Shown: positions 9,543 to 19,064, numbered from the stretch's first letter. The stretch: DNA of 64,000 nucleotides from Streptomyces sp. TLI_171 (GCF_003610255.1 NZ_RAPS01000001.1:3596001-3660000); one strand, 5' to 3'. Notes: generated by a model from the letters alone, not told the origin. Program-made: numbers and translations.

Positions 9543-10747
9543 TCACAACGCCCCCGCCCGGCTGGCGCGAGACAACGGTACGGCGAGTATTGCGCGTACT
9601 GGACCGACCTGCTCGGTCGGGGCTCGGCGTTATCACCGCTTATCGGGATGGCGCCGTCACTCTGCGCTCTAACCGCCGCGAGGACGGCTACACCTTCTCG
9701 GATACCGAGAACGGGTATCAAGAGATCCGCCCCGGCGACCTGGTGTTCCACGCCCTCGATGGATTTGCCGGTGCCGTCGGCGTTTCTGACAGTCACGGCA
9801 ACGGTTCGCCCGTCTACCACGTCTGCGAGCCCATTGCTGGCGACGATCCCTCATACCTTGCCCGCCTGCTACGCCACCTCGGAACCTCTGGCTTTCTCAC
9901 CACCCAGGCGCCGAACGTCCGCGAGCGCAGCGTCGACTTCCGCAACTGGAGTACATTCGCTCGAATCCCTCTAATGCTGCCCCCGGCCGATGAGCAGCGA
10001 GTCTTCGCCGACTACCTCGACCGCGAGACGGCCCGGATCGAAATTTTCATCGAGGAGCAACGGCGGCTGATCGAACTGCTCCGCGAGCGCCGTGCAGCCG
10101 CCATCTCGCATGCCGTGCTAGATGCGACAACTGTGCGGACTCAACTCCGAAGAGTCGTCGACGTTATTGATTGCGCCCATGTGACCGCCGAATTTGTCGA
10201 CGATGATAAACGCTATCCTGTGGCGAGTATCCGCGAGTGTCGCGGAACCACGGTTGATCTCTCAGAATGCAACTACACAACCGCAGAGTTCTTCGACCAT
10301 CTCCGGGCTTCGGGGCGAGCTCCCCATTCGGGTGATCTGCTTTTCATTCGAAACGTCTCTGTCGGGTTGGTTTCAGTTGTGACTCCGGACCTGCCCGAGT
10401 TCGCAGTTGGACAAGAGACTGTCCTCCTGCGCCGACGCACGGACATCGATCCATCGTTCTTGCGCTACGCGCTGATCGGGACCGAAGTCAGACATGCGAT
10501 TGAGGGCGCCATGATCGGGAGCACGTTCCGACGAATCAACGTGTCTGCCGTCCGCGCCCTGCCGGTGCCGCTTCCTTCGCTCCACGAACAGCGGCGCATC
10601 GCGGTTCACCTCGACGAGCACACTGCGAAGACCGACAAGCTCATCGCCGAAACCGAGCGGTTCATTGAGCTCGCCCAGGAGCGATGCGCAGCGCTCATCG
10701 CATCCGCTGTCACTGGGCAGATGGATGTCCGAGAGGCAGTGGCGTGA
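9539..10747 (+). CDS. hsdS: Type I restriction-modification specificity subunit HsdS
   Basis: A 402-aa specificity subunit with the usual two-fold layout: target recognition domain 1 (residues about 1-145), a conserved helix (PPADEQRVFADYLDRETARI then RRLIELLRERR), target recognition domain 2 (about 185-335), and a second conserved helix (SLHEQRRIAVHLDEHTAKTD). Each recognition domain would read half of a bipartite DNA site, which cannot be predicted from sequence. Base use in the second recognition domain is less GC-rich than in the flanking genes, as is common for these exchangeable domains. The GTG start overlaps the hsdM stop, and its stop overlaps the hsdR start. Confidence 0.9.
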   Translation: MITTPPPGWRETTVRRVLRVLDRPARSGLGVITAYRDGAVTLRSNRREDGYTFSDTENGYQEIRPGDLVFHALDGFAGAVGVSDSHGNGSPVYHVCEPIAGDDPSYLARLLRHLGTSGFLTTQAPNVRERSVDFRNWSTFARIPLMLPPADEQRVFADYLDRETARIEIFIEEQRRLIELLRERRAAAISHAVLDATTVRTQLRRVVDVIDCAHVTAEFVDDDKRYPVASIRECRGTTVDLSECNYTTAEFFDHLRASGRAPHSGDLLFIRNVSVGLVSVVTPDLPEFAVGQETVLLRRRTDIDPSFLRYALIGTEVRHAIEGAMIGSTFRRINVSAVRALPVPLPSLHEQRRIAVHLDEHTAKTDKLIAETERFIELAQERCAALIASAVTGQMDVREAVA

Positions 10748-13700
10748 TGGCTGATCACAACGAGGTCGTCTTCGAGAAGGAGATCTGCGAGTACCTCCGG
10801 GACCACGGCTGGCTGTACTCGGTGAACGACCACGACGGCGGGCAGTACGACCGGGAGCGGGCGCTGTTCCCAGCCGACCTGTTCGCGTGGCTGGAGGCGA
10901 CGCAGAAGCCAGCTTACGAGAAGGCGTTGAAGGCGGCGGGGTCGCAAGCGAAGTTCCTCGACGTACTGACCGCGGCACTCGACCGGCCGTTGGAGCACGG
11001 CGGCGGGACGCTAAACATCCTGCGCAACGGGGTGCAATACATCGGCGGCGGCCGACTGAAGATGGCGCAGTTCCGCCCGGATACCTCACTCAACGCGACG
11101 AGCACCGCGCAGTACGCGGAAATGAAGGTACGGGTGGTGCGGCAGGTGCACTTCTCGACCGCCGACCAGCGCAGCATCGATCTGGTGTTCTTCGTCAACG
11201 GGCTCCCGGTGGCCACGGTGGAACTGAAGACCGACTTCACCCAGTCGCTGAACGAGGCGGTCAACCAGTACAAGCACAATCGCAACCCGCTGACGAACGG
11301 CCGCCCCGAGCCGCTGCTCTCCTTCGGGCACCGGGCTCTGGTGCACTTCGCCGTTTCGAACGACCTCGCGGCGATGACGACGAAGCTGGAGGGCGACAAG
11401 ACCCACTTCATGCCGTTCAACACTGGCTTCGACAGCGGCGAGGGCAACCCGCCCGGCGCTAACGGCCGATCGGCGACGGCATACCTGTGGGAGCGGGTGT
11501 GGGAGAAACACGCGTGGCTGAACATCATCGGCCGGCTGATGATTGTGCAGACCAAGGATGAGTGGGACGTCTCAACCGGCACCTCGGTGCGGCGGACGAG
11601 CATGCTATTCCCGCGGTTCCACCAGTGGGAAGCCGTCACGAACATCGTGGACGCGGTGCGCGAGGAGGGCGTCGGGCAGCGGTACCTGATCGAGCACTCC
11701 GCCGGATCGGGGAAAACGAACACCATCGCCTGGACAGCCCACCGCCTGGCGCGGCTGCACATCGACGACCAGAAGGTCTTCGACTCGGTCATCGTTGTCG
11801 TGGACCGCACCGTGCTCGACACCCAGTTGCAGGACGCGATCCGGCAAATCGATGGCACCGGGAAGATCGTCGCGACCATTGGGCCCGAGGATGTCCGCAA
11901 GGCTGGCGCGAAGTCGAAGTCGGGTCTGCTGGCGCAGGCTCTGAAGAACGGCGAACTGATCATCGTCGTGACGCTGCAAACGTTCCCGTACGCCCTGGAC
12001 GAGATCCGCAGCGACGCCGGTCTGAAGGGCAAGCGGTTCGCTGTCATCGCCGATGAGGCGCACTCCTCCCAGTCCGGCCAGATCTCCACGAAGCTGAAGC
12101 AGGTACTGACCGCCGAGGAGGTCCAGGAGATCGAGGACGGCGGCGAGGTCGACGTGGAGGCGGTCCTCGCGTCCGAGATGACGGAGCGGGCCGAGTCGGA
12201 GAACATCTCCTACTTCGCCTTCACTGCGACGCCGAAGAGCAAGACCCTCGAACTGTTCGGCCGTAAGGGCGCCGACGGGAAGCCGCGCGAGTTCCACCTG
12301 TACTCAATGAAGCAGGCGATCGAGGAGGGCTACATCCTCGACGTACTGAAGGGCTATCAGAGCTACGACACCGCGCTGAAGATCGCGGGCAAGGCCGGCA
12401 GCGGCGACGCTGATGGGGGCGAGGTCGAGGAGGCCACCGCCCGCAAGGGCCTGATGCGGTGGGTGCTGCTCCACCCGACCAACATCAGCCAGAAGGTGCA
12501 GATCATCGTCGAGCACTTCCACATCAACGTGGCCTACCTCCTGGAAGGCCGGGCGAAGGCGATGGTGGTGACCGGATCCCGCAAGTCTGCGGTGAAGTAC
12601 AAGCTGGCCATAGACGCCTACATCGCCAAGCGCAGCGCCGAGGACCCCTCGTACAACTACCGCACCCTTGTGGCCTTCTCCGGCGGAGTGACGATGCCCG
12701 AGGACGAGACCTGGCACAGCGACTGGGGGCCGCAGCCGGACAAAGACGACGAGTACACCGAGGCCAACATGAACCCCGGCGCCGGATCGGATCTGGCAGC
12801 CGCATTCAAGGGCCAGACCTACAAGATCATGCTGGTCGCCAACAAGTTCCAGACCGGCTTCGACCAGCCGCTGCTCTCGGCCATGTACGTCGACAAGAAG
12901 CTGCCAGGCATCACCGCGGTGCAGACGCTCTCACGGCTGAACCGCACCCACCGCACCGCCAACGGCGAGCAGAAGCGCAAAACGTTCGTCATCGACTTCG
13001 CCAACGAGCCCGAGGACATCAAGGCGGCCTTTGAGCCGTACTTCAAGAACGCCACCTTGGAGACCGAGACCGACCCGTACGTGGTCGTCCACCTGTCCAA
13101 CAAGCTCGCCCAGCTCGGGATCTACACCGAGGACGATGTCCGCAAGGTCGCCGAGCTGTGGGTGACCCGGAAGGGCAACAACGCGCTCTCGGCGGCGATC
13201 AGCCCGGCGCAGCATGACTTCCGCCGCCGCTACGCACGGGCGATCGAGGAAGAGGACAAGGTCACGCTCAACGAGCTCGACCTCTTCCGCAAGGACGTCT
13301 CCACCTACGTACGCCTCTACGACTTCATGTCCCAGATCATCGACTACGGCGACGCCTACATGGAGATGTTGTCCATCTTCCTGCGGTTGCTGGAGAAGGT
13401 GATCGCCGAGTCCTCGTGGACGGCCGAGGTCGACCTGTCCGACGTGGTGCTGGTCGGGGTCAAGCACAGCAAAGCGATCCCGGTCGACATCTCCCTCGTG
13501 GGTGATGGGCAGCTGAAGGGCATCAGTGCCGCCGGCACGGGAGCGAAGAAGGAGCCGAAGTACGTCGCACTCCAGGTCGTCATAGACAAGATGAATGACC
13601 TTTTCGGCGCTGAGTCCTTCGCCGCCTCCCAGGTCCGGGAGTTCGTTCAGGGGCTCGTCCAGCGACTGCTCGCCAACACTGGTCTGGTCAATCAGACCAA

Positions 13701-13899
13701 GGCCAACACCAAGAAACAGTTCATGGAGTCGCCAGACTTCCAAGCAGCCGTTACTGAGGCAGTCGCAGACAACCAGGACGCCCACAACACGATGGCCGAC
13801 TACTTCTTCACCGACGGGCCGGCCATCAACGCGATCATCATCGCCCTTGCGGACGCCTTCTACGAAGCAGCGACTGATCAGCAGGAGGAGGATTCTTAG
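10747..13899 (+). CDS. hsdR: Type I restriction endonuclease subunit HsdR
   Basis: A 1050-aa motor/nuclease subunit that appears intact. The N-terminal nuclease domain has the PD-(D/E)xK-type core VELKTDF near residue 157. The SF2 translocase has Walker A GSGKTNT (about residue 320), the DEAH box IADEAHSSQSG (about 436), motif III FTATPK (about 492) and the motif VI region QTLSRLNRTH. The C-terminal helical region would bind the HsdM2S core. The ATG at 10747 overlaps the hsdS stop. HsdR depends on HsdM/HsdS to find DNA, so the frameshift in hsdM would disarm it rather than make it toxic. Confidence 0.93.
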   Translation: MADHNEVVFEKEICEYLRDHGWLYSVNDHDGGQYDRERALFPADLFAWLEATQKPAYEKALKAAGSQAKFLDVLTAALDRPLEHGGGTLNILRNGVQYIGGGRLKMAQFRPDTSLNATSTAQYAEMKVRVVRQVHFSTADQRSIDLVFFVNGLPVATVELKTDFTQSLNEAVNQYKHNRNPLTNGRPEPLLSFGHRALVHFAVSNDLAAMTTKLEGDKTHFMPFNTGFDSGEGNPPGANGRSATAYLWERVWEKHAWLNIIGRLMIVQTKDEWDVSTGTSVRRTSMLFPRFHQWEAVTNIVDAVREEGVGQRYLIEHSAGSGKTNTIAWTAHRLARLHIDDQKVFDSVIVVVDRTVLDTQLQDAIRQIDGTGKIVATIGPEDVRKAGAKSKSGLLAQALKNGELIIVVTLQTFPYALDEIRSDAGLKGKRFAVIADEAHSSQSGQISTKLKQVLTAEEVQEIEDGGEVDVEAVLASEMTERAESENISYFAFTATPKSKTLELFGRKGADGKPREFHLYSMKQAIEEGYILDVLKGYQSYDTALKIAGKAGSGDADGGEVEEATARKGLMRWVLLHPTNISQKVQIIVEHFHINVAYLLEGRAKAMVVTGSRKSAVKYKLAIDAYIAKRSAEDPSYNYRTLVAFSGGVTMPEDETWHSDWGPQPDKDDEYTEANMNPGAGSDLAAAFKGQTYKIMLVANKFQTGFDQPLLSAMYVDKKLPGITAVQTLSRLNRTHRTANGEQKRKTFVIDFANEPEDIKAAFEPYFKNATLETETDPYVVVHLSNKLAQLGIYTEDDVRKVAELWVTRKGNNALSAAISPAQHDFRRRYARAIEEEDKVTLNELDLFRKDVSTYVRLYDFMSQIIDYGDAYMEMLSIFLRLLEKVIAESSWTAEVDLSDVVLVGVKHSKAIPVDISLVGDGQLKGISAAGTGAKKEPKYVALQVVIDKMNDLFGAESFAASQVREFVQGLVQRLLANTGLVNQTKANTKKQFMESPDFQAAVTEAVADNQDAHNTMADYFFTDGPAINAIIIALADAFYEAATDQQEEDS

Positions 13900-14204
13900 G
13901 AGGTGGCGGCTCTCGTGTCCCGCACCAGCGGAAGCCGCTGCAACTCGGCAGCAGACCGCGTGTTACTCAGCTGAGCAGTCGGCAGAAATATACCCGCCAG
14001 CGGCACATTGGAACCCTCAAAGAAACCGGCCAGTTGCGCAACGGCGAAACTTCATTACCGCCACCGAATTAATCGGCTCCCCCCGCAATCCCCACTTGCC
14101 GGCCATCGACACTCCAAAGGATCCGGCCACAAATCCAACGACCGAGCCAAAGCAAACCTCACCACCATTTCAAGATCCACTGCAAAATTCCCCACGATGC
14201 GCCA
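13900..14204. other. AT-richer convergent spacer without a gene
   Basis: About 300 bp between hsdR and the convergent membrane-protein gene. A short hairpin CAGCGG-aag-CCGCTG (13926-13940) just after hsdR may end its transcript. No coding frame is persuasive. GC content is visibly lower than in the chromosome around the element. Confidence 0.4.
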
Positions 14205-14735
14205 CTACGGCCCGGGAATCTGAACTGGAGGGGAGAGCCTGGGCTCAGTAGCGTCCTGATCGGACACATCGATAAGCAGGTTAAAGAGCCAGACTAGCCT
14301 GATCGACCGAAACCCGCCGAACATTAGAAGAGACTCAATAAATAGGCCAATCCAACCCGGCTTTGAGCCAACATCAAGCATCAAGGCAAGAAGGGATCCG
14401 CCAGACACGATAAGCATTGCTTTGAGGATACTGGACCAATTCTTGCGCATGCTGATCCCAAATCGGCGGCGAATCTCCACCATTCGACGTCCACTTGCTG
14501 TCGCATACTGGCTGATTGCAGCAGTCCCGAAACCGCCCACAAGAGCCGAGACCGATGCTGCAGTCATATAGAGGTTACTGCGCGAGTCAGGAGAGAGCTT
14601 CTCGATCAGCCCACCATGGTGAATTGACACTCGCAGGAAAGAGTAAGCCACCATAGCTAGAGCGACCAAAATCCAGTCACCCGCCGGATATTCGGCCCAC
14701 TGATTTCTGATTCTCTCCACAAAACGTGAAAGCAT
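14205..14735 (-). CDS. Four-helix membrane protein of unknown family
   Basis: A 176-aa protein with four hydrophobic segments (about residues 20-38, 56-79, 101-124 and 129-160) joined by short basic loops (GRRMVEIRRRFG). There is no signal peptide or catalytic motif. It starts 38 bp after the stop of the 313-aa gene, so the two are probably one operon. Codon use is less GC-rich than the core genome, which suggests transfer. A soluble protein followed by a small four-helix membrane protein beside a restriction system recalls phage-exclusion pairs such as lambda RexA/RexB. That is a resemblance of layout only; I do not recognise the family. Confidence 0.7.
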   Translation of the reverse strand: MLSRFVERIRNQWAEYPAGDWILVALAMVAYSFLRVSIHHGGLIEKLSPDSRSNLYMTAASVSALVGGFGTAAISQYATASGRRMVEIRRRFGISMRKNWSSILKAMLIVSGGSLLALMLDVGSKPGWIGLFIESLLMFGGFRSIRLVWLFNLLIDVSDQDATEPRLSPPVQIPGP

Positions 14736-14773
14736 TGCGCCGCATCTCCCCTCGCCGACCCATGCACCACACT

Positions 14774-15715
14774 CTAGACCGAGGCGCTGACAGCGGCCCT
14801 GAGGTCGTCTGCATGTTCCCGGGCGGTGTCCAAGATTGCGTCGATCGCAGCCTCATGGCGGGGGCGCGAATCCTCGGGTCGAACAAGGACTCGTCGCTTG
14901 GCAGTAATGTGGTGCTTCAAGAAATCCAAGGGCTCATCCTTGAGGTCACCCGACGGAGTATCAAGCGTCACGAGCGCACGTGCACGAGACACACCATTCG
15001 GCTCCGCAAGCCATCCAAAATCAGACATCAGAGCCTGCACGTCCTCGCGAAGACGTCGCTCCCCCCGGGCTCGCGCCACAGGACCTACACCGCGCCTGGG
15101 CATCTCAATAGCCATACTGATCCTATGGTCGGGATAGCGTTCGCGCCCGTGGCGCGCGAAGCCTGCAAGTCCAGATCCCTCGGGGGGAAGAATTCCAGGG
15201 ACAGGCTTAAATGTGAATTCGACCTTGTGTACCGCCGCAGCGTTTTGCAGTTTATCCCAAGCACTTTTACTGATGACGGGCCACAGTTCAATATCTCCAT
15301 TGACCATCCCGCACGCATTCATCCATCGCTGGATTGCGGACGCCCGCGGGGAAGCCTGGCCACCCTGCATCATACCGACGACATTCCCAAATTCGAGAAA
15401 GCAGACGGTGGTGGTGTCGATGAAACCGCGATTCCCTTCGAGTCTCAAATCTTCGATATGGCCGTGATCGAGGTCAACCGTTTGATGATCTCCGCCGCCC
15501 AGTCGACCAATCAGCAGATGATCCCTTCCACCCCCGCTGACTACTTCACCAATGAAATGATCCTCGTCCGTGGCAAAGGTACGCCTGCCTGCCGGCCTCG
15601 GGCGAAGACGCTCCAGAGCGAGCGGCCACTCAACCTGTTCCATGCGAGCGTTCTGGGCATCCTTGGCGCGAACCACCTCGTAAAAGGCAACGGTCCTGAC
15701 ACGGCTCATAGCCAT
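14774..15715 (-). CDS. Soluble 313-aa protein of unknown function
   Basis: A 313-aa protein without membrane segments. It opens with a beta-strand-like start (RVRTVAFYEVVR), has a Gly-rich central stretch (LLIGRLGGGDHQTV, DLDHGHIEDLRL), then HKVEFTFKP and a basic second half ending in helical sequence (DAILDTAREHADDLRAAV). No known catalytic motif is clear. It is the first gene of a two-gene operon with the four-helix membrane protein. The position next to the restriction locus on the element suggests a defence or exclusion role, which is inference. The ATG at 15715 is the first in frame; MSRVRT two codons in is an alternative. Confidence 0.65.
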   Translation of the reverse strand: MAMSRVRTVAFYEVVRAKDAQNARMEQVEWPLALERLRPRPAGRRTFATDEDHFIGEVVSGGGRDHLLIGRLGGGDHQTVDLDHGHIEDLRLEGNRGFIDTTTVCFLEFGNVVGMMQGGQASPRASAIQRWMNACGMVNGDIELWPVISKSAWDKLQNAAAVHKVEFTFKPVPGILPPEGSGLAGFARHGRERYPDHRISMAIEMPRRGVGPVARARGERRLREDVQALMSDFGWLAEPNGVSRARALVTLDTPSGDLKDEPLDFLKHHITAKRRVLVRPEDSRPRHEAAIDAILDTAREHADDLRAAVSASV

Positions 15716-16145
15716 TGAATCCCCTCCAGTTCAACACGAAACGCACGCAGTCTACGTCCATCGAGGGGGCAGAAGTGTTGCAAAGGTTGCGATCTCACGA
15801 TTGCGCTGGTCAGACGATGTACAGCAGGTCGAGCGAGCATGCGACGGCCGCCGAAGGCGCGACGGAGGCCGACAGCGATCCCAGAGGTCGAAGTTGATCG
15901 GTTCATTCCATAGCCGATCTGGACCGATTCTGATCATCGGCTCAAGATCCACTGCCGCAATATTTGGGCATAAGGGGTCATAGTGGAGCAATTGGCACAA
16001 ATCAGGCGCGCCCGATTCGCCCCATCTAGTCATTAGTTCTAAAACCGCAGATCAAGGCCACCGAATTGACGCAATCAAATAATTCAACGACCATGAGGCG
16101 TCGACTGCTCGCTTCCATGGCGAGCCCACCCACGGAAGGGGAACC
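15716..16145. other. Intergenic region, probable divergent promoters
   Basis: A 430-bp AT-richer stretch between the divergent 313-aa gene and the zinc-ribbon microprotein gene. I see no believable gene on either strand. Promoters for both sides are expected here, but no strong consensus stands out. Confidence 0.35.
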
Positions 16146-16262
16146 ATGGCAAAGGGGCACAAGTGTCCGAATTGCGGCAAGAACACGCTTCAGCCATACA
16201 CTACGAACCAGCTGAGGTGCTCCAGCTGCGACACGATCGTCAAGAAGGACCGGCTCTCCTAA
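16146..16262 (+). CDS. 38-aa zinc-ribbon microprotein
   Basis: A very short gene with a good ribosome site (AAGGGGA about 5 bp before ATG 16146). The product has two paired cysteine knuckles, CPNC (residues 7-10) and CSSC (residues 25-28), spaced as in a rubredoxin-like zinc ribbon, and ends in basic residues (VKKDRLS). It is followed by a strong terminator. Such a gene could encode a nucleic-acid-binding accessory protein of the replication/transfer module. The function is unknown. Confidence 0.7.
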   Translation: MAKGHKCPNCGKNTLQPYTTNQLRCSSCDTIVKKDRLS

Positions 16263-16379
16263 GTTAGGAGCATCGCTACGCGCCCTCTACGGAGCGCGCG
16301 GCCAAGATGAAATTCAATGCCCCTTGGTGAGGTTACTTCCGCCCGCCCTCGCGCGAGCGCTAGGGGCTGAGTATGCACG

Positions 16380-16407
16380 AGAGGGCTCCGCACGATGGGA
16401 GCCCTCT
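16380..16407. terminator. Bidirectional terminator
   Basis: A perfect 10-bp stem (AGAGGGCTCC at 16380-16389, complement at 16398-16407) with an 8-base loop lies between the zinc-ribbon gene and the convergent rep operon. Confidence 0.75.
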
Positions 16408-16415
16408 GTGTTCGT

Positions 16416-16595
16416 TTATGCAGCCTTGGCCTCGGTAGATGGAATGGTCAGCAGGCTTGCGAGACGCCGCGCCCCCTCTGGGCTGATCTTGGTCGGGAAG
16501 GTGGCGCACACCCGGTCCAGGTGGAACGCGCGTGCTGCCGCGTCGTCACGCCGCCGCGAGGTAAGGCGGTCCGTGACCCGAGGGGTCTCGGTCAC
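16416..16595 (-). CDS. 59-aa protein at the end of the rep operon
   Basis: A short frame read from GTG 16595, overlapping the rep stop by 4 bp (GTGA). The product is basic and helical in its first half (VTDRLTSRRRDDAAARAFHLDRVC) and ends TIPSTEAKAA before the terminator. The overlap and codon use support a real gene coupled to rep. In pSAM2-type elements this position often holds xis; this protein shows no clear excisionase helix-turn-helix, so I leave it unnamed. Confidence 0.6.
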   Translation of the reverse strand: MTETPRVTDRLTSRRRDDAAARAFHLDRVCATFPTKISPEGARRLASLLTIPSTEAKAA

Positions 16596-18082
16596 TGCAA
16601 GTCCCCCTCACGCTTGAGGCGTTGGGTGGCGGCACGGTTGTGGCGGACGGTTTCGGCGAGGAGTTCTTCGCCGGGGCTGTAGCCGGTGCCGATGAAACGC
16701 CAGTCGGAGACGACGAGGGTGGTGTTGGGGTCGATGGGCGGGTGGCCGGCACGAAGGCGGGCCTGTTCGGTCTGCCAGGTGCGGCGGGCGCCGCGGAGTG
16801 CGCCGAGGGTGGTGGAGTAGCAGCGGGACTTGGTGGAGAAGTGGCCGCGGAAGCCGAGCATGTGGGCCCACTTGGTGAGCTTGAGTTCGGCGAAGTCGGG
16901 CGCGCTGCCTAGGTCCCAGCAGGTGCGAATCATCTGGCGCACGTGGCTTGCCACGTGGAGGTCGGCGAGAGGTTCAGCGAGGCCGGTCCCTTCGCAGGGG
17001 GCGCATTCGTCGGTGAGGCCGGCGGGGGTGGGGATGCGTCCGCGTCCCTTACAGCACGAGCAGTACAGGGGTCGGTCGACGGTGCCGGTGCCTTCGGCGC
17101 TCTTGGTGGCGTACTTGGCGACGTACCCGGCCACGGCCGCGTCGGTGAGCGGGGTGTCGTCACGGTCTGCGGTGTCGGGGCGGGTGATCTCGCGCACGTC
17201 AAGCTGTCGGCCCCAACGCAGTTCGCGTCCACCGATGGAGTCGCCGGTGATGGTGAAGGACACCTTGGGGGCGGCTTCGCGTACGGCGGCGGTGAGGAGG
17301 TCGACGGTGGCCCAGGCGGGCGGGGTGGTGGTGGAGCCTTCGGGTCCGTCGAGGCGGACGATGGCGTGGAAGTGGACCAAGCCGCGCTTTTGGAACTCGG
17401 CGACCTTAGCGAAGGAGACGCGGCAGTGCTCGCGCAGTTCGCTGGTGGTGAGTCCGGCAGCATGGGCGACGGCGCGGCGAAGGTAGGTGGTGAAGCGGGC
17501 CCAGAGGGCTCCGGCGTGGGCGTTGAAGAGGACGGCTCCGGCGTAGTCGTAGGCGGTGGGGTCCAGCGGAGTGCCGAGGACCGGGTGCCCGGCGGGGTGA
17601 AGGGTGCCGCAGCGGCAGGCGTGGGGCTTGCCCACCTTGGTAGTGGGCCGGTTGTGGACCGGGCCGAACGAGGGGGCGGTGAGGGTGGCGAACACGCGGG
17701 GGTGCGTGCGCACGTCCTCGGGGGTGCCCTTGCCGCCGGAGAGGCCGGCGCGGATGAGGTGGTAGGTGTCGGCGGCGTAGGTGCGGGAGCAGGACGGGCA
17801 GCGACTCGCGCGGCGGTTTCCGCAGGCAGTCAGGAGGCGGCCGAGGGGTTCGCTGTTGGTGGTGTAGTGCCGTACGGGTTCGCCGGTGGTGGTGTCGAAC
17901 GTGGTGGTGTGGCCTGCGAGTTGGACGGGGCGGGTGCAGCCCGCGAGGCGTTCGACGGCATGCTCGATGCGGTCGAAGTCGTCGCGCTGGGCGTAGTGGA
18001 TGAGTCCGCGGACCGATGGGGAGACGATCCGGGCTCGGTCGAGTACCCGGTCCAGGACAGCGATGGGGTCGAGGTCGGTCAT
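16592..18082 (-). CDS. RepSA-like HUH replication initiator
   Basis: A 496-aa initiator of the pSAM2 RepSA type for rolling-circle replication. The metal-binding HUH motif is in GLVHFHAIV near residue 237, and the nicking tyrosine is probably in YVAKYATK near residue 322. Cysteine-rich zinc-binding patches flank these (CPSC, CRCG, CSCCKG, CAPC). The ATG at 18082 is used because AAGGAC lies 7 bp upstream; a longer frame upstream is Pro-rich and unlikely. Rep would nick the excised circular element at its origin, normally during conjugation. It is the central gene of a replication and transfer block and overlaps the small gene downstream. Confidence 0.88.
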   Translation of the reverse strand: MTDLDPIAVLDRVLDRARIVSPSVRGLIHYAQRDDFDRIEHAVERLAGCTRPVQLAGHTTTFDTTTGEPVRHYTTNSEPLGRLLTACGNRRASRCPSCSRTYAADTYHLIRAGLSGGKGTPEDVRTHPRVFATLTAPSFGPVHNRPTTKVGKPHACRCGTLHPAGHPVLGTPLDPTAYDYAGAVLFNAHAGALWARFTTYLRRAVAHAAGLTTSELREHCRVSFAKVAEFQKRGLVHFHAIVRLDGPEGSTTTPPAWATVDLLTAAVREAAPKVSFTITGDSIGGRELRWGRQLDVREITRPDTADRDDTPLTDAAVAGYVAKYATKSAEGTGTVDRPLYCSCCKGRGRIPTPAGLTDECAPCEGTGLAEPLADLHVASHVRQMIRTCWDLGSAPDFAELKLTKWAHMLGFRGHFSTKSRCYSTTLGALRGARRTWQTEQARLRAGHPPIDPNTTLVVSDWRFIGTGYSPGEELLAETVRHNRAATQRLKREGDLQ

Positions 18083-18188
18083 GTGGCCTGTCCTTCCGGG
18101 CAGTTGAGCGGGTTCGGGGCATGGGGGTGCCGTCGCGCCGACCGGGCGGGGTGTGTGCGCGGTCGGCGCGCGGCGGGTGGGGCGGGGT

Positions 18189-19064
18189 TCAGGCGGGGAC
18201 GGCCGCGAGGTGGGTGTGGGCGGCAGCCGCGAGCTGGGCGGGGACGCCGAGGCGGGCACGGAGCTGGGCCGGGGTGATCAGGTCGCCGGTGGCGGCGCGG
18301 TGGTCGTCAGCGATCCGGCGGGCAGCGGCCAGGAGCGGGCCGGGTACGTCCGGCAGGACCGGGGGCGCGGCGACCGGGGCGGGCTCAGCGGCCGGGGCGG
18401 GCGCCGCAGCGGCGGGCGCGGGTACCGGCTCGGGCTGGTGGGCCAGGGCCACCGTGGGCGGGGTCGGCGGCGTCGGCTCGGCTTCCGGGGCCGGGGCCGG
18501 GGTGGCGTTGCGCGTGGCGAGCGGGGTGGCCAGGCCGGAGGTGGGCTCAGTGGCCGGGGTGGGCGGCGCAGTGGCCAGGGTGGCAGGTCGGGCATGTTGG
18601 TTAGGAGTGGTGTCCTTCGGGGTGGTGGGGGTGTGGAGGTGGGCGAGGAGGGTGGGGCCGACGGCTCCCCAGCCGAGGAGGAGGGTGGGGGCGACGGTGT
18701 CGAGGGCGGCGCGGCCCCAGTGGCCGGCGGCGAGGGGTTCGGCGATGTTGAGTGCGAGGGTGAGGAAGCCGCACACGTGCATCAGCCTCCGCGCGGGGGC
18801 GAGGTGTTGGGGGTTGGTGCCGGTGAGGGTGAGGTGGTGGAGGGCGACAAGGAGGCCGACGACGGACAGGTCAACCATGGGGCCGATCAGCGGGGCGATC
18901 GGGCGGGGGACGCCCAGGCGCAGGGCGAGGGCCCAGATGTTGCCGAAGGAGAAGACGAAGGCGAGGGAGGCGATGACCGCCATTACAACGGTGATGGTGT
19001 GGCGGGTGAGCTTGCCGGGGTCAGCCTGGCCGCGCCCGTGCGTGGCGGTGGCGGTCATCGCCAA
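18189..19064 (-). CDS. DUF2637 membrane protein (spread/transfer)
   Basis: A 291-aa protein with four hydrophobic helices in the first 145 residues (DUF2637 domain). A long Pro/Ala/Thr-rich linker (about 150-250) follows, then a small helical C-terminal domain (LLAAARRIADDHRA...). DUF2637/Spd-like proteins occur in actinobacterial conjugative elements, where they help intramycelial spread. It lies between the FtsK-type translocase and rep. Start ATG 19064; ATG 19058 is also possible. Confidence 0.85.
   Translation of the reverse strand: MAMTATATHGRGQADPGKLTRHTITVVMAVIASLAFVFSFGNIWALALRLGVPRPIAPLIGPMVDLSVVGLLVALHHLTLTGTNPQHLAPARRLMHVCGFLTLALNIAEPLAAGHWGRAALDTVAPTLLLGWGAVGPTLLAHLHTPTTPKDTTPNQHARPATLATAPPTPATEPTSGLATPLATRNATPAPAPEAEPTPPTPPTVALAHQPEPVPAPAAAAPAPAAEPAPVAAPPVLPDVPGPLLAAARRIADDHRAATGDLITPAQLRARLGVPAQLAAAAHTHLAAVPA

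Noticed and set aside
14726..15718. 330-aa plus-strand frame opposite the 313-aa gene
   Set aside because: The minus-strand frame has a better start, tighter operon spacing and more protein-like composition. The choice is less sure here than elsewhere because the family is unknown.
16943..18277. 444-aa Gly-rich plus-strand frame
   Set aside because: Antisense to rep, which shows HUH and zinc-binding motifs.
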